Of a stretch of 64,000 nucleotides of DNA, positions 31,967-41,148 are shown one piece after another (position 1 is the first letter of the stretch; every line of letters begins with the position of its first letter). Position numbers and translations under genes: made by a program. The notes under the pieces are model-generated. The model was not told the origin of the DNA. It saw only the letters and a list, made by a program, of their open reading frames with translations, and searched no databases. Origin of the DNA: Ga0077536 sp043744805. Its GTDB lineage: Bacteria > Pseudomonadota > Gammaproteobacteria > Ga0077536. The DNA lies in assembly GCA_043744805.1 (NCBI GenBank), contig JAYTTZ010000131.1, forward strand, positions 1 to 64,000. The letters are read 5' to 3'.

Positions 31967-34252
31967 TCAGCCGAGATTGACCTGGATATCCTTGAGCACC
32001 CCGTCCTTCACCACCGCAATCTCGTTGTCGAGCTGCGCACCGCAGCCCGGGCAGAAAAACTGGCGGAAAGTCACGGCGTCGTCGATGAAGCGCATCGGAT
32101 CGCCAATGAGCGGATTGCAGTCCTCCACCGGGTGGTCTTCGCGCAGGCATCCGTCCTTGTAGTTGCCATCGATCGGGCCGAGATCCGTCGCGCACTTGGC
32201 GCAGGCCCAGTGGGCGCCGTGTCCGGTGTGGCGTAAATGCAGGTTGACGCTCGCTTCGCACAGGACCGCGCCGTCGAGCGTGGAGGTCTGGCGCGCCCCC
32301 CTGGCGACGCGCGCGCTGCGCAGCGCCGCGCGATGCGTGGCGCTGGCTTCTTCGTCCAGCCTGCCTGCGTCGTCGAGCACCGCGCCGTAGAGGGTATGCG
32401 CGGCTTCCGGCGTGACGGCGTAGTGCTCCAGATCTTCCGCGATGTCTTCCAGCGCCCGGTCCATCGGATCGCCAAAGCCGCCGCCACCGGTCCAGCGCAC
32501 GGCATAGACGTCGGACTTGTGCTGCAGGAAGTTCTCCTGGCGCAGGCCGAGCATTTCCTCCTTGCCGGTCACTTCGCGGATGTCATCCACCATGTGGCTG
32601 GAGGACATCCTGGCGAGGATGTCGGTATCGCGCAGGAAGGTGTAGGCATTGGTGGTGGACGGGTAGCCGCCCATCATCCCGGTAGACGTGGGCGTGGCGT
32701 TGCCGGACGACAGGGTGTCCTGCGTGATGACGTCGGTGTTGTGCGGAATGAAGCAGCTCTCGGCCGAAAGCCCGCCGCGGTACTTGCCGGCGCCGCCGGA
32801 GTCCGGCAGTTCCTTGCGGTACAGGAAGAGGATCGGGAAGCTCTGTTCGGTGTGCTCGATGTTCGGCAGCTGGCAGATGGGCGTGCGTGACTGGCCACCG
32901 GTATTGATGCCGTCGGCGTGCGAGAACGCGCCGATGGCGCCGCCGATGGGATCGATCAGCAGGTAGCCGTAGCGTTCCCCCCACTGGTCGGTGCCGCGGA
33001 ACAAGGTCGCGGGCCACTGGCTGGTGCCACCGATGCACATGATGTCCTTACGCATCTCGGCGTCCGGGTAAATCATCTTCGACAGCACGTTGTAGGCGGG
33101 GTAGAGCGAAATCTCCATCGACTGGATCGGCGCGGTGGACACCGACGCCGGGAAATTCGCGCAGTTCAGCGTGCCCGGGACCGGATCGAACTCGATGTGG
33201 CGCAGCGCACCGCCCACCGCGAAGTACTGGTCCCAGCACAGCAGTTCCGTCACCGCCACCATGATGGCGCCGCGCCAGCCGGAGTAGGTGGCGTTCATCG
33301 CGCCTTCCTGTTCGGCCGTGCCGTCGTTGGTGAACAGCAGCTTGTTGCCTTCCTTGCGCAGCTGGATCTGCACGCGATGGGTCCGGCGATCGCCCGGACG
33401 GCAGGCTTCGATGTAAGTGCGGTCCTGCCAGAGGCCGTCGGGGATGCGGGTCATCTTCTCCAGGAAGGACTTCTCGGAATTGTCGATGATCTGCTTCATC
33501 ACGCCCTTGACCGTGGCCGGCCCGTAGCGGCGGATGAGTTCCAGCACGCGGTTGCGCGCCGTGGTGTTGCCGGCCATCTGCGCGCGGAAGTCGAGCGCCA
33601 CCAGTTGCGGCTTGCGCGAAGCCCGCAGGTAGACGGCCTCGATGTCGCGGCGGATCTCGCCGTTCTCGATGATCTTGATCGGGGGCAGCATGATGCCTTC
33701 GTCGTAGGCCGATTCCGCCGACGGGCAGAAGCTGCCCGGGGTGATGCCGCCGATGTCGTACTGGTGGAGGCAGTTGGTGACCCAGCAGAAGAGCTCGCCT
33801 TCCCAGAACACCGGGCACAGCAGCATCACGTCCTGCTGGTGCGCGGCGCCGACCCAGGGATCGTTGGCGAGGAACATGTCGCCGTCGTTGATGCCCGGGT
33901 TGTCGCTGCGGTTTTCAAGCGTCCATTTCACCTGGGTGTCCGTCACGCCGGACATGTACTGCATGTAGGGACCGAAGTAGACGAACTCCGCGTCCTCGGT
34001 CAGCAGCGAGGGATTGAGATCCAGCGCGTACATCGCCACCGGCGATCCCGACAGGCGCTGGATGGTGGCGCCATGTTCTTCGTTGATCTGCCAGAGGTTG
34101 TGGCGCACCACCTCGTAGGTGATCGGATCGATGTTCTTTTCCCAGTCGCGGTGCAGCTTCAACTTGGGCGAAATCCGCAGTTCCTTCGGCGGCACGTAGG
34201 GGTGGTTGACGCCATCGAAGTCGACGCCGGTGATTTCACTGATGCGGGGCAT
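31967..34252 (-). CDS. Acetone-carboxylase-like HyuB with fused zinc (gamma-like) domain
   Basis: 761 residues. The first ~640 are a HyuB/acetone carboxylase alpha-type domain (PITYEVVRHNLWQINEEHG, NDPWVGAAHQQDV, WTGGGGFGDPMDR). The last ~100 residues carry CAKC, an NYKDG stretch, then FRQFFCPGCGAQLDNE, which resembles the zinc-binding gamma subunit of acetone carboxylase (which has W-K-D and F-C-P-E-C-G in the same order). A normal HyuB is about 600 residues. In acetone and acetophenone carboxylases alpha, beta and gamma are separate chains; here gamma appears fused to alpha. ATG 34252 is 12 bp after the HyuA stop. Predicted ATP-dependent carboxylation of a ketone or phenolic metabolite; inference. 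Confidence 0.8.
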   Translation of the reverse strand: MPRISEITGVDFDGVNHPYVPPKELRISPKLKLHRDWEKNIDPITYEVVRHNLWQINEEHGATIQRLSGSPVAMYALDLNPSLLTEDAEFVYFGPYMQYMSGVTDTQVKWTLENRSDNPGINDGDMFLANDPWVGAAHQQDVMLLCPVFWEGELFCWVTNCLHQYDIGGITPGSFCPSAESAYDEGIMLPPIKIIENGEIRRDIEAVYLRASRKPQLVALDFRAQMAGNTTARNRVLELIRRYGPATVKGVMKQIIDNSEKSFLEKMTRIPDGLWQDRTYIEACRPGDRRTHRVQIQLRKEGNKLLFTNDGTAEQEGAMNATYSGWRGAIMVAVTELLCWDQYFAVGGALRHIEFDPVPGTLNCANFPASVSTAPIQSMEISLYPAYNVLSKMIYPDAEMRKDIMCIGGTSQWPATLFRGTDQWGERYGYLLIDPIGGAIGAFSHADGINTGGQSRTPICQLPNIEHTEQSFPILFLYRKELPDSGGAGKYRGGLSAESCFIPHNTDVITQDTLSSGNATPTSTGMMGGYPSTTNAYTFLRDTDILARMSSSHMVDDIREVTGKEEMLGLRQENFLQHKSDVYAVRWTGGGGFGDPMDRALEDIAEDLEHYAVTPEAAHTLYGAVLDDAGRLDEEASATHRAALRSARVARGARQTSTLDGAVLCEASVNLHLRHTGHGAHWACAKCATDLGPIDGNYKDGCLREDHPVEDCNPLIGDPMRFIDDAVTFRQFFCPGCGAQLDNEIAVVKDGVLKDIQVNLG

Positions 34253-34264
34253 TGGGGTTTCCTC

Positions 34265-36382
34265 TCAGACCGTGCGCTGGGCGTCGGTGTCGATGACGAA
34301 GTTGCGGAGCGCGTCCACTTCCACGCGCTGGCCCGGATGGATCACGATGGACGTGGTGGTGGTTTCGATGACGCAGGGGCCGTCGATCACATTGCCCGGC
34401 AACAGCGCGTATCCGTTGTAGATCGGGCTGGGAGCGGATTTCTTCCATTCAGCCCAGTAAATCGCACGTTCGCCGGTCCTGGCCTGTGCAGGGAGCTCCA
34501 GGGTGAGTTCGGTTGCGGCGACGAGGCTGGGCTTGCGCGAATGGGCGCTGGCCCTGACGCGGAAGGTCACGCATTCGAGGCGGGCGCCCGGCAGCGAAGC
34601 GCCACGACCATAGAGTTGCTCGTAGCGACGCACGAAACGTCCCCGCAGATCGTCCAGATCGGCGTCCGTCAGGTGGTCCTTGTCGACTTCAACTTCCACT
34701 TCGTTGATCTGGCCGCGGTGACGCATGTCGATCGAACAATGGTAGGTCTGTTCCGCTGCCGGCACGCCGTCTTCGTCCAGCTGCGCATGGCCCTTGGCCG
34801 CCAGTTCCGCCAGCACCGCATTGATGCTGCCGACCGCGAAGGGCGAGGACATGATCCGAACCTGTTCGTTGACGTGCAGGGTGTCGGCCGAGGCTGCGCC
34901 AAACGCGCACCAGGTCGAGGCCGTATCACCCTGTGGCACCACCACACGCTTGATGCCCGCTTCGCGGGCCGTCACCGCCATGTGCACGGGGCCCGCGCCG
35001 CCGAAGGCGAAGAGTACGAATTCCCGTGGGTCGAGGCCCTTCTGGATGGTGGCCTTGCGCACGAGGTCCGCCATCTGGAACTCTGCGATCTGGGCCACGC
35101 CGCTGGCGAGTTCCAGCAGGCTCATGCCGAGTTCGTCGGCCAGCAGTTGCAGGCCGTGCGCCGCGCCTTTACGGTCGAGCTTCATGGTGCCGCCGGCGAA
35201 GTTCTCGGCGTCGAGGTAACCGAGCACCACGTCGGCGTCGGTGGTGGTGGGCACGTCGCCACCGCGGCCATAGCAGATGGGGCCCGGCATGGCGCCCGCG
35301 CTCTGCGGACCCACGCGCAAGGTGCGGGTGGTCTTGTCGATCCACACCTTGCTGCCACCGCCCGTGCCCATGGTCTGCACGTCGACCTTGGGCAGGAAGT
35401 ATTCGTACTGGTGTACCAGGCTCTTGTAGGAGACCACGGCCTTGCCGTCGTGGATGACGCCGACGTCGAACGAGGTGCCGCCCATGTCGGTGGTGATGAT
35501 GTTGGGTTCGCCCATCACCTTGCCGAGGTAGAGCGAACCCGTGACGCCGGACACGGGACCGGAATCAAGCGTGAGCAGCGGCGCCTCGCGCGCAGTGCGG
35601 ACCGCAATCGTGCCGCCCGCGCACTGGGTGATCTGCAGCGGCGGCTTGTAGCCCATGTCCTTCAGGCGCTGATCGAGGTTGGTCAGGTAGTTGACCGTCA
35701 GCGGGCCGATGTAGGCGTTCAGCGCAACTGCCGTCGTGCGCTCGTACTCGCCCCACTTGGGCGCGAGTTCGTGCGAGCAGGTGACGTAGAGCCGGGGCGC
35801 GATTTCCGCGGCGATCGCCTTCACCCGCGCTTCGTGCGCCGGCGCGAGGAACGACCAGAGGAAGCACACGGCCAAGGCCTCGATGCCGGCATCGACCAGC
35901 GAGAGGATCGCGGTGCGCACTTCGTCTTCGTTCAGTTGCACCACCACTTTGCCAAAGCAGTCCACGCGTTCCGACACGCCGCGGATGAGGCGCTTGGGGA
36001 TGATCGGGTCGGGCTTGCTCGATTCCGGGATATGGACGATGAGCTTGATGTCCTGGCCGGACAGGCCGCGCGAGCCGCGCATGATGTGGATGACGTCGTT
36101 ATGGCCGCGGGTGGTGATGAGCCCCACCTTCGCGCCCTTGCGCTGGATGATGGCGTTGGTCCCTGCCGTGGTGCCGTGGGCGAGCATGGTAATCGAGCTC
36201 AGCAGGGCCGGAAGTTCGAGGCCCACGCGCTCGCCCGCACGGCGCAGGGCTTCCAGCACGCCATCGGCGAAGTTGCCGGGTGTCGAGGGCGCCTTGGAGA
36301 TCGTAAGCCGGCCGCCATCGTCCATCAGGACGCAGTCGGTGAAAGTACCTCCGATGTCGAGGCCGCAAAGATAGGAAGGCAT
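34265..36382 (-). CDS. Acetone-carboxylase-like HyuA (ATPase/beta subunit)
   Basis: 705 residues, close to acetone carboxylase beta. It starts MPSYLCGLDIGGTFTDCVLM, with the actin-like ATPase signature GGTFTD at about 11-16, later HGTTAGTNAIIQRKG, TTDMGGTSFDVG and GTGGGSKVWID. Forms an ATP-dependent complex with the HyuB-gamma fusion encoded immediately downstream. It has its own minus-strand promoter at 36460-36487 and so need not depend on the ring-cleavage cluster. Confidence 0.87.
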   Translation of the reverse strand: MPSYLCGLDIGGTFTDCVLMDDGGRLTISKAPSTPGNFADGVLEALRRAGERVGLELPALLSSITMLAHGTTAGTNAIIQRKGAKVGLITTRGHNDVIHIMRGSRGLSGQDIKLIVHIPESSKPDPIIPKRLIRGVSERVDCFGKVVVQLNEDEVRTAILSLVDAGIEALAVCFLWSFLAPAHEARVKAIAAEIAPRLYVTCSHELAPKWGEYERTTAVALNAYIGPLTVNYLTNLDQRLKDMGYKPPLQITQCAGGTIAVRTAREAPLLTLDSGPVSGVTGSLYLGKVMGEPNIITTDMGGTSFDVGVIHDGKAVVSYKSLVHQYEYFLPKVDVQTMGTGGGSKVWIDKTTRTLRVGPQSAGAMPGPICYGRGGDVPTTTDADVVLGYLDAENFAGGTMKLDRKGAAHGLQLLADELGMSLLELASGVAQIAEFQMADLVRKATIQKGLDPREFVLFAFGGAGPVHMAVTAREAGIKRVVVPQGDTASTWCAFGAASADTLHVNEQVRIMSSPFAVGSINAVLAELAAKGHAQLDEDGVPAAEQTYHCSIDMRHRGQINEVEVEVDKDHLTDADLDDLRGRFVRRYEQLYGRGASLPGARLECVTFRVRASAHSRKPSLVAATELTLELPAQARTGERAIYWAEWKKSAPSPIYNGYALLPGNVIDGPCVIETTTTSIVIHPGQRVEVDALRNFVIDTDAQRTV

Positions 36383-36459
36383 AGGACTCTCTTGGTCGTT
36401 GGGGAGTGGTTGGAGGGTGCGTCGCGCGTGGGGAGCGAGGCACGGCAGGTGTCGCCCGG

Positions 36460-36487
36460 ATTATACGGTCGTTCAAATTTCCGGCAA
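36460..36487 (-). promoter_or_regulatory. Promoter of the acetone-carboxylase-like hyuA-hyuB operon
   Basis: On the minus strand: TTGCCG (36487-36482), 16-bp spacer, perfect TATAAT (36465-36460). The transcript would start near 36453, about 70 nt before the HyuA ATG. Confidence 0.6.
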
Positions 36488-36500
36488 GACGGGGTGTGGA

Positions 36501-37490
36501 TCAGAACTGCTTGTGCTCGAGGAAATCGTCGATCTGGAGCCCAAGCCCGAGGCGCCGGGCCTCCGCATAGATTGCGAAGCCTGCCACGACGTCCTGCAGG
36601 CCGGTGCCGACCGACTTGAAGAGGGTGATTTCCTCGTCGCTCGTACGGCCAGGCGCGGCGCCGACGGCGAGCGCGGCCAGTTCGTGGACCTTGTCCTGGT
36701 CCCACAGGCCCTGCGCCATCGTCTCCAGCACGTCGCCGCATTCTTCTTCGACCTGGTGCAGGGAGTCGACCACCACCCGCGCGGCGCGCGCGAAGGTGGT
36801 CGGGTCGATCTCGCGGAGCTTGCCGCCGGTGGAGCCGATGGAGTTCACGTGCTGGCCGGGCTCCATCCACGCGCCATGGTAGGCGAAGGCGTTGGCATGG
36901 CGGGTGGTGTTGGTGCCGATGACGACGATATCCGCGCCGCGCACCGCCGCTTCAGCGCTGGCGCTGGATTCGATCTCGATACCGAGCTTGGTGGACATCT
37001 CGCGCGCAAAGCGCTCCCGGTTGGCCGGGGTAGGAGAGAAGACGCGCGCGCTGCGGATTTCGCGCACCGCGCACACCGCCTCGAGGTTGGTGCGGGCTTC
37101 AAGTCCCGAGCCGATCACGCCAACGTGGTGGCTATCGGTGCGGGCCAGATAGCGGGTAGCGACACCGGTGGTGGCGCCGGTCCGGGCACCTGTCAGCCAG
37201 GCAGCATCCATCAGTGCCAGCAGTTCGCCGCTGCGTTCAGCGTAAATGCCGATGAGATACCGCACGCCGTGTTCAACCGATCCGTTGAAGATCTTGAAGC
37301 CCATGAGTCCGCGCCCGCGCATCACGGCGGGCATCACCCGGAAGAAGCCGTTGCTCGTGGCGAGGTTCATGCGCGCCGGGACGTCGACGAGGTTCGCTGC
37401 CTGCTCGCGCACGCCTTCATCAATGAGGTCGACCATCTGGCGCATGTTGGTCGCCGCGCGCACGGCGTCGGGATTGAGGATCAGGGGCAT
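36501..37490 (-). CDS. Ornithine cyclodeaminase / mu-crystallin family protein
   Basis: 329 residues. The NAD-binding motif is VGVIGSGLEARTNLEAV mid-protein, with the family segment LMDAAWLTGARTGATTGVAT and SIGSTGGKLREI. Family members interconvert imines and amino acids (ornithine cyclodeaminase, ketimine reductase, alanine dehydrogenase types). The open frame extends upstream inside the next gene, but ATG 37490 gives the normal N-terminus, 14 bp from the neighbouring stop codon. In a ring-cleavage cluster its substrate is unexpected and unknown. Confidence 0.83.
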   Translation of the reverse strand: MPLILNPDAVRAATNMRQMVDLIDEGVREQAANLVDVPARMNLATSNGFFRVMPAVMRGRGLMGFKIFNGSVEHGVRYLIGIYAERSGELLALMDAAWLTGARTGATTGVATRYLARTDSHHVGVIGSGLEARTNLEAVCAVREIRSARVFSPTPANRERFAREMSTKLGIEIESSASAEAAVRGADIVVIGTNTTRHANAFAYHGAWMEPGQHVNSIGSTGGKLREIDPTTFARAARVVVDSLHQVEEECGDVLETMAQGLWDQDKVHELAALAVGAAPGRTSDEEITLFKSVGTGLQDVVAGFAIYAEARRLGLGLQIDDFLEHKQF

Positions 37491-37504
37491 GGGCTTACCT
37501 TGTG

Positions 37505-38548
37505 TCAGCAGGGATTGCGGCCAACGAAGAACTCGGCGTCTTCGGATTCGGTGCAAGGCAGGCCGGCGGCGACGAGGCCACCGCGCAGGCCTTTCATCTG
37601 TCGATCGGTGAGTCGCATGGTGGGCGCGCGCAGCGGACCACCATTGAAACCCTGCAGCCAGCCCTGGTACTTCCACAACATGCGATGCAGGAAATTGCTG
37701 CCGGCCAGCACCGCCATCGCGGCGCCGTTGGCGACGCGCGCAGGGTGCAGCGCCCAGTACTTCGCCATGGCCGCGTCATGCTCGCCGCGCTGGATGAGGG
37801 CGAAAATCTCCGGGATGGCCCCGCCGTAGTACTCGTAGTTGCTGGTGCCCATGAAGGGCATCGGCAGCACGGTGGCCAGTGGCAGGCCATTGCTTTCAAT
37901 CGGCTCGATGACGAGCACGCGATCATTGAAACGCCGATAGACGTCCACGAAGCCCCCAACGCTCGGCATGCCGCCTTCGGCCTTGATGGCGACGATGTTG
38001 GGGCAGTCATCCAGCAGGCGCGCAATCAGATCCGGACCGAAGCCGGCGGACGGATGGATGCGTTCGAAGTTCCACAGCGGCACCGGGAACAGGATGATGC
38101 CGAGTTCGGTCGCCGCGCAGAACTGCTTGGTGTACTGGTAGAGGTCTTCTTCCGAGCGGGGATAGAAATTGGGCGGATAACCCAGCAGCACCAGCGTCGC
38201 ACCGGCCTGTTCACTGCGCTGCACGGCGTCGATGTTGTCGGCCAGCGTGTTGAAGCTCGCGTGGTGGATGAGATGGAACCGACCGGCCGCCTCGTTCGCT
38301 GCGCAGCGCATCAGCCGTTCGTATTCGGGAATGGTGTTGGCGGTTTCCGAGACCAGCAGCGCACCCCAGAACTTGAGCGCGATCTCCAGCCGGATGTCAT
38401 GGCGCAGCGCCGCTTCGTTGACAGTGGAGAGATCGGCCGAGCAGGTGGGGTTGACGACGTTGGCCACGCCTTTCATGTGTGCCTGGGCCCAGGCCCGGGC
38501 GGTGTGGCGATCAAAGGCTTGGTGGGGCACGAGAGCGTTCCTTGTCAT
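37505..38548 (-). CDS. DHDPS/NAL-family aldolase (possible hydratase-aldolase)
   Basis: 347 residues of the dihydrodipicolinate synthase/N-acetylneuraminate lyase barrel family. The Schiff-base Lys189 lies in NIVAIKAEGG and a Tyr-containing segment GYPPNFYP in the middle strand. In aromatic clusters with a ring-hydroxylating dioxygenase and extradiol enzyme, this family includes the hydratase-aldolase that splits a hydroxybenzylidene-pyruvate (NahE-type), a good candidate role here. The start overlaps the SDR stop codon (TAATG). True DHDPS activity in lysine synthesis is less likely given context. Confidence 0.75.
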   Translation of the reverse strand: MTRNALVPHQAFDRHTARAWAQAHMKGVANVVNPTCSADLSTVNEAALRHDIRLEIALKFWGALLVSETANTIPEYERLMRCAANEAAGRFHLIHHASFNTLADNIDAVQRSEQAGATLVLLGYPPNFYPRSEEDLYQYTKQFCAATELGIILFPVPLWNFERIHPSAGFGPDLIARLLDDCPNIVAIKAEGGMPSVGGFVDVYRRFNDRVLVIEPIESNGLPLATVLPMPFMGTSNYEYYGGAIPEIFALIQRGEHDAAMAKYWALHPARVANGAAMAVLAGSNFLHRMLWKYQGWLQGFNGGPLRAPTMRLTDRQMKGLRGGLVAAGLPCTESEDAEFFVGRNPC

Positions 38549-39357
38549 TACAGCGTGAGTTTCAGGCCACCGTCGACGTAGATCGTCTGGCCGGTGATGT
38601 AGCCCGCAGCAGGCGTGGCGAGCAGTAATACGGCTTGGCCAATCTCCTCCGGCGAGGCCCAGTGGCCCAACGGGATGCGGCTCGCGAACTCGGCGTCCAC
38701 CTGTTCGGTAGTGCGCTCGCCGCGCTGTTGCGCCAGGTTGTTGCGCACGCTGAATGATCCCGGGGTTTTCACCGCACCGGGCGCGATGACATTGGCGGTG
38801 ACGCCATGGGTCGCGAACTCGAGTGCAAAGGAGCGCGTGAAAGCTTCGAGGCCCCCTTTGCTGGCGTCGTAGTGCGCCATGCCGACGTAGCTCTTGGCCG
38901 TGTTGATCGAGGACACGTTGATGAGGCGCCCGTGTTTGCCAGCTTTGGACAGCCAGGGGGCTGCGGCGCGTGCGGCGGCGAAGGCGCCGCGCAGATTCAC
39001 GTTGATGACGCGGTCCCAGAGTTCCAGCGACATTTCGGAAATCGGGCTCATCGGGTAGATGCCGGCGTTGTTCACCAGGATATCGAGCCCGCCGAGCGTG
39101 CTGGCGGTGAAGGCCACCGCAGCCTCGACATCGGCAGCGTCAGCCATGTCGCAACGTCGCGCCGTCGCCTTCAATCCCCGGCTGCAAAGGCGCGCGGCAG
39201 CTGCCATGGCGGTGGCGTCGTCCACATCTGCCAGGACGACCGTTGCGCCGGCGCCGGCGAGGCTCGCGGCAATGCCTTCGCCGATGCCTTTGGCGGCGCC
39301 CGTCACGAGCGCGACGCGGCCGGTGAGATCCAGCAGTTTACGGGTGGATTCGTCCAT
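38548..39357 (-). CDS. Short-chain dehydrogenase/reductase (dihydrodiol dehydrogenase candidate)
   Basis: 269 residues. Cofactor motif TGAAKGIGEG near residue 18, NNAG at mid-protein, catalytic Ser in NVSSINTAK and Y-x3-K in YDASKGG, and the C-terminal GYITGQTIYVDGGL: a classical SDR. Placed between the dioxygenase genes and the aldolase, it probably rearomatises the cis-dihydrodiol to a catechol using NAD+. ATG 39357 follows GAGG and fits classical SDR length; an upstream extension to 39456 does not. Overlaps the next start by one base. Confidence 0.85.
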   Translation of the reverse strand: MDESTRKLLDLTGRVALVTGAAKGIGEGIAASLAGAGATVVLADVDDATAMAAAARLCSRGLKATARRCDMADAADVEAAVAFTASTLGGLDILVNNAGIYPMSPISEMSLELWDRVINVNLRGAFAAARAAAPWLSKAGKHGRLINVSSINTAKSYVGMAHYDASKGGLEAFTRSFALEFATHGVTANVIAPGAVKTPGSFSVRNNLAQQRGERTTEQVDAEFASRIPLGHWASPEEIGQAVLLLATPAAGYITGQTIYVDGGLKLTL

Positions 39358-39365
39358 GGCGTGCC

Positions 39366-39863
39366 TCAGAAGAAGAGGGTGAGGTTCTCGACCACGTCGT
39401 GGTCGAACAACACGAGACGCTGTTCGCAGCGCCAGCCCGTGGCTTCCCGACGCCACCAGTCGCGGCGCTCGGCGACGAAAAGGTGTTCGTCCTGCCCTTC
39501 GCGGCTGCGGAACACCATGAGGTTGGACGTGACCCGGATGCGCGCAGCATCCTGCTGGTCGAGCAAACGCACGTTGGACACGCAGTGCCTGACTCGCGAC
39601 GGAGGCTCTTCCGCGTGCGCAGCACCAGTGCGCAGGCGCTTCACGCGCAGGTCCAGGGTGAACTTGCTTTCTTCGAAGTGGGTGAGCCGGGCGGGATTAT
39701 CGAGGTCCTCCTCGGCGCGTCCGACGTTGGCTCGAACCGGCGCACGGTAGATCACGTCGTCGGTGAAGAGCCCAAGCCAGTCTTCCAGCCGGTCATTGTC
39801 GAGCAGCCAGGCTTCCTCGATCAGCAGTTCCTCGAACTCGAGCCGCAGCGCCGAGAAACTCAT
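39366..39863 (-). CDS. Rieske ring-hydroxylating dioxygenase, beta subunit
   Basis: 165 residues of the small-subunit (SnoaL-like) family: it begins ALRLEFEELLIEEAWLLDND and continues DWLGLFTDDVIYRAPV, with the typical C-terminal arginine-rich strand RRDWWRREATGWRCEQRLVL. It is structural partner of the alpha subunit, with which it overlaps by 4 nt (ATGA-type junction at 39860-39863). Confidence 0.87.
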   Translation of the reverse strand: MSFSALRLEFEELLIEEAWLLDNDRLEDWLGLFTDDVIYRAPVRANVGRAEEDLDNPARLTHFEESKFTLDLRVKRLRTGAAHAEEPPSRVRHCVSNVRLLDQQDAARIRVTSNLMVFRSREGQDEHLFVAERRDWWRREATGWRCEQRLVLFDHDVVENLTLFF

Positions 39864-41128
39864 GGGTCCTCCCGCGTCATCACCTCGCGCCAGAACTCGT
39901 AGAAGCCGAACACGCCGATCTCGGTGGACGGCGGATGGATGAGCCCGGGCTTGTTGGCCATGTACTTGCCGTGGCCGGCGCCTTGCTGGTAGTTGAGCGG
40001 ATAGTCGCGTCGCACCACGCCGTCCATGGCTTCCACTGCGGACTGCCAGGCGACGCCGTCATCCTGCTCGTAGATGCCGGAAGGCGAGAAGGTGAGGACC
40101 TGCGTCTTGCGTACGATGGCCTCGACTTCCGGAGGGGCGTCGTTCTCCACCAGCCCCCAGGCCCAGGCGTGCATCTGGTGGGTCCCCATCGGGTGCCAGA
40201 CGCGGATGGAGGTGAAGCCGAGGAAGGACAGGATGGAGAAGTTCGGGAACACCGTGCCCACGTGCACGTTGTGCACCAGCTTCTGCTGCTCAGGGCTCAG
40301 GGTTTCCCGGGCTTCTTCCTTGATGCGGGCGAAGAACTCTGCCTGCTCGGGCGGCATCGGCGGCGCCGGGATGTCGAAGTTGATCCAGCCATGCCCGTTC
40401 GGGCACTTCACCTCGAAGTCCTTCTCCCACGGCGAGTCGCCGCGGAAGTCGCCGTCGGTGGGCCCGAGGCCGATCAGCAGCATGCTGCGATGGAGCGTGC
40501 TGGTGTGGTAGTTGTCGCCGAGGAACTGCTCAGCCGCCAGCTTCCAGTTGCCGCCCAGCCGCCAGCGATGGGTACCCGGCATGCACTTCATGCCGTTTCG
40601 TGAACGGTTGAGCACGAGGTCGAGGTACCAGCGGAAGTCGCCGAGATAGTCGTCCAGGGAGACGCTGTGCGCATCGAAGTTGGCGAACACGAGGCCGCGG
40701 AAGCGCTCGACGCGCGGAACTTCAATCAGTCCCCAGGCCGACTTGTCGAGCTCCCCGTGGTAGGCGGTTTCGAACTGCGGCACGCCGCGCAGCTGGCCTT
40801 TGCAGTCGTAACTCCAACCGTGGTAAGGGCAGACGAACAGCGGGTTGTTACCGTGGTCGACGCGGCAGATCTTCGCCCCACGGTGGCGGCACGAATTGAT
40901 GAACACGCGGATCTCGAGGTCTTCGCCGCGCACCACGATGACCGGCTCCTCGCCCATGAACGTGGTTAGGAAGTCGCGCGGGTTCGGCAGCTGGGTTTCG
41001 TGCGCGACGAACAGCCAGCACTTGGTGAAAATCTTCTTCTGCTCCGCGCGGTAGACGTCGGCGTCGACGAACACGCGTGGACTGACCGTCTTTTGGTTGA
41101 GGTCGACCAAATCTCCATAGGCGTCCAT
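39860..41128 (-). CDS. Rieske ring-hydroxylating dioxygenase, alpha subunit
   Basis: 422 residues. Rieske 2Fe-2S ligands: C80-R-H82 and C100-P-Y-H103. Mononuclear iron ligands: D205, H208 and H213 in GDNYHTSTLH, with a further Asp expected downstream. It activates an aromatic ring with O2 to a cis-dihydrodiol. The start is ATG 41128, preceded by GGGAG; an in-frame extension to 41344 runs into the neighbouring gene. No ferredoxin or reductase gene is in the cluster, so electron carriers must come from elsewhere. Followed by the beta subunit with a 4-nt overlap. Confidence 0.9.
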   Translation of the reverse strand: MDAYGDLVDLNQKTVSPRVFVDADVYRAEQKKIFTKCWLFVAHETQLPNPRDFLTTFMGEEPVIVVRGEDLEIRVFINSCRHRGAKICRVDHGNNPLFVCPYHGWSYDCKGQLRGVPQFETAYHGELDKSAWGLIEVPRVERFRGLVFANFDAHSVSLDDYLGDFRWYLDLVLNRSRNGMKCMPGTHRWRLGGNWKLAAEQFLGDNYHTSTLHRSMLLIGLGPTDGDFRGDSPWEKDFEVKCPNGHGWINFDIPAPPMPPEQAEFFARIKEEARETLSPEQQKLVHNVHVGTVFPNFSILSFLGFTSIRVWHPMGTHQMHAWAWGLVENDAPPEVEAIVRKTQVLTFSPSGIYEQDDGVAWQSAVEAMDGVVRRDYPLNYQQGAGHGKYMANKPGLIHPPSTEIGVFGFYEFWREVMTREDP

Positions 41129-41148
41129 TGTCGTGGCTCCCTGCCGGG

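Noticed and set aside
32918..36619. 1233-codon + strand ORF antisense to the acetone-carboxylase-like genes
   Set aside because: Long opposite-strand ORFs are expected in GC-rich DNA; its translation is low-complexity, His/Arg-rich and unlike any family, and the - strand genes have full domains.
37505..38548. Lysine-biosynthesis DapA
   Set aside because: The context is aromatic ring cleavage with no other lysine gene; the family contains aldolases that fit better.
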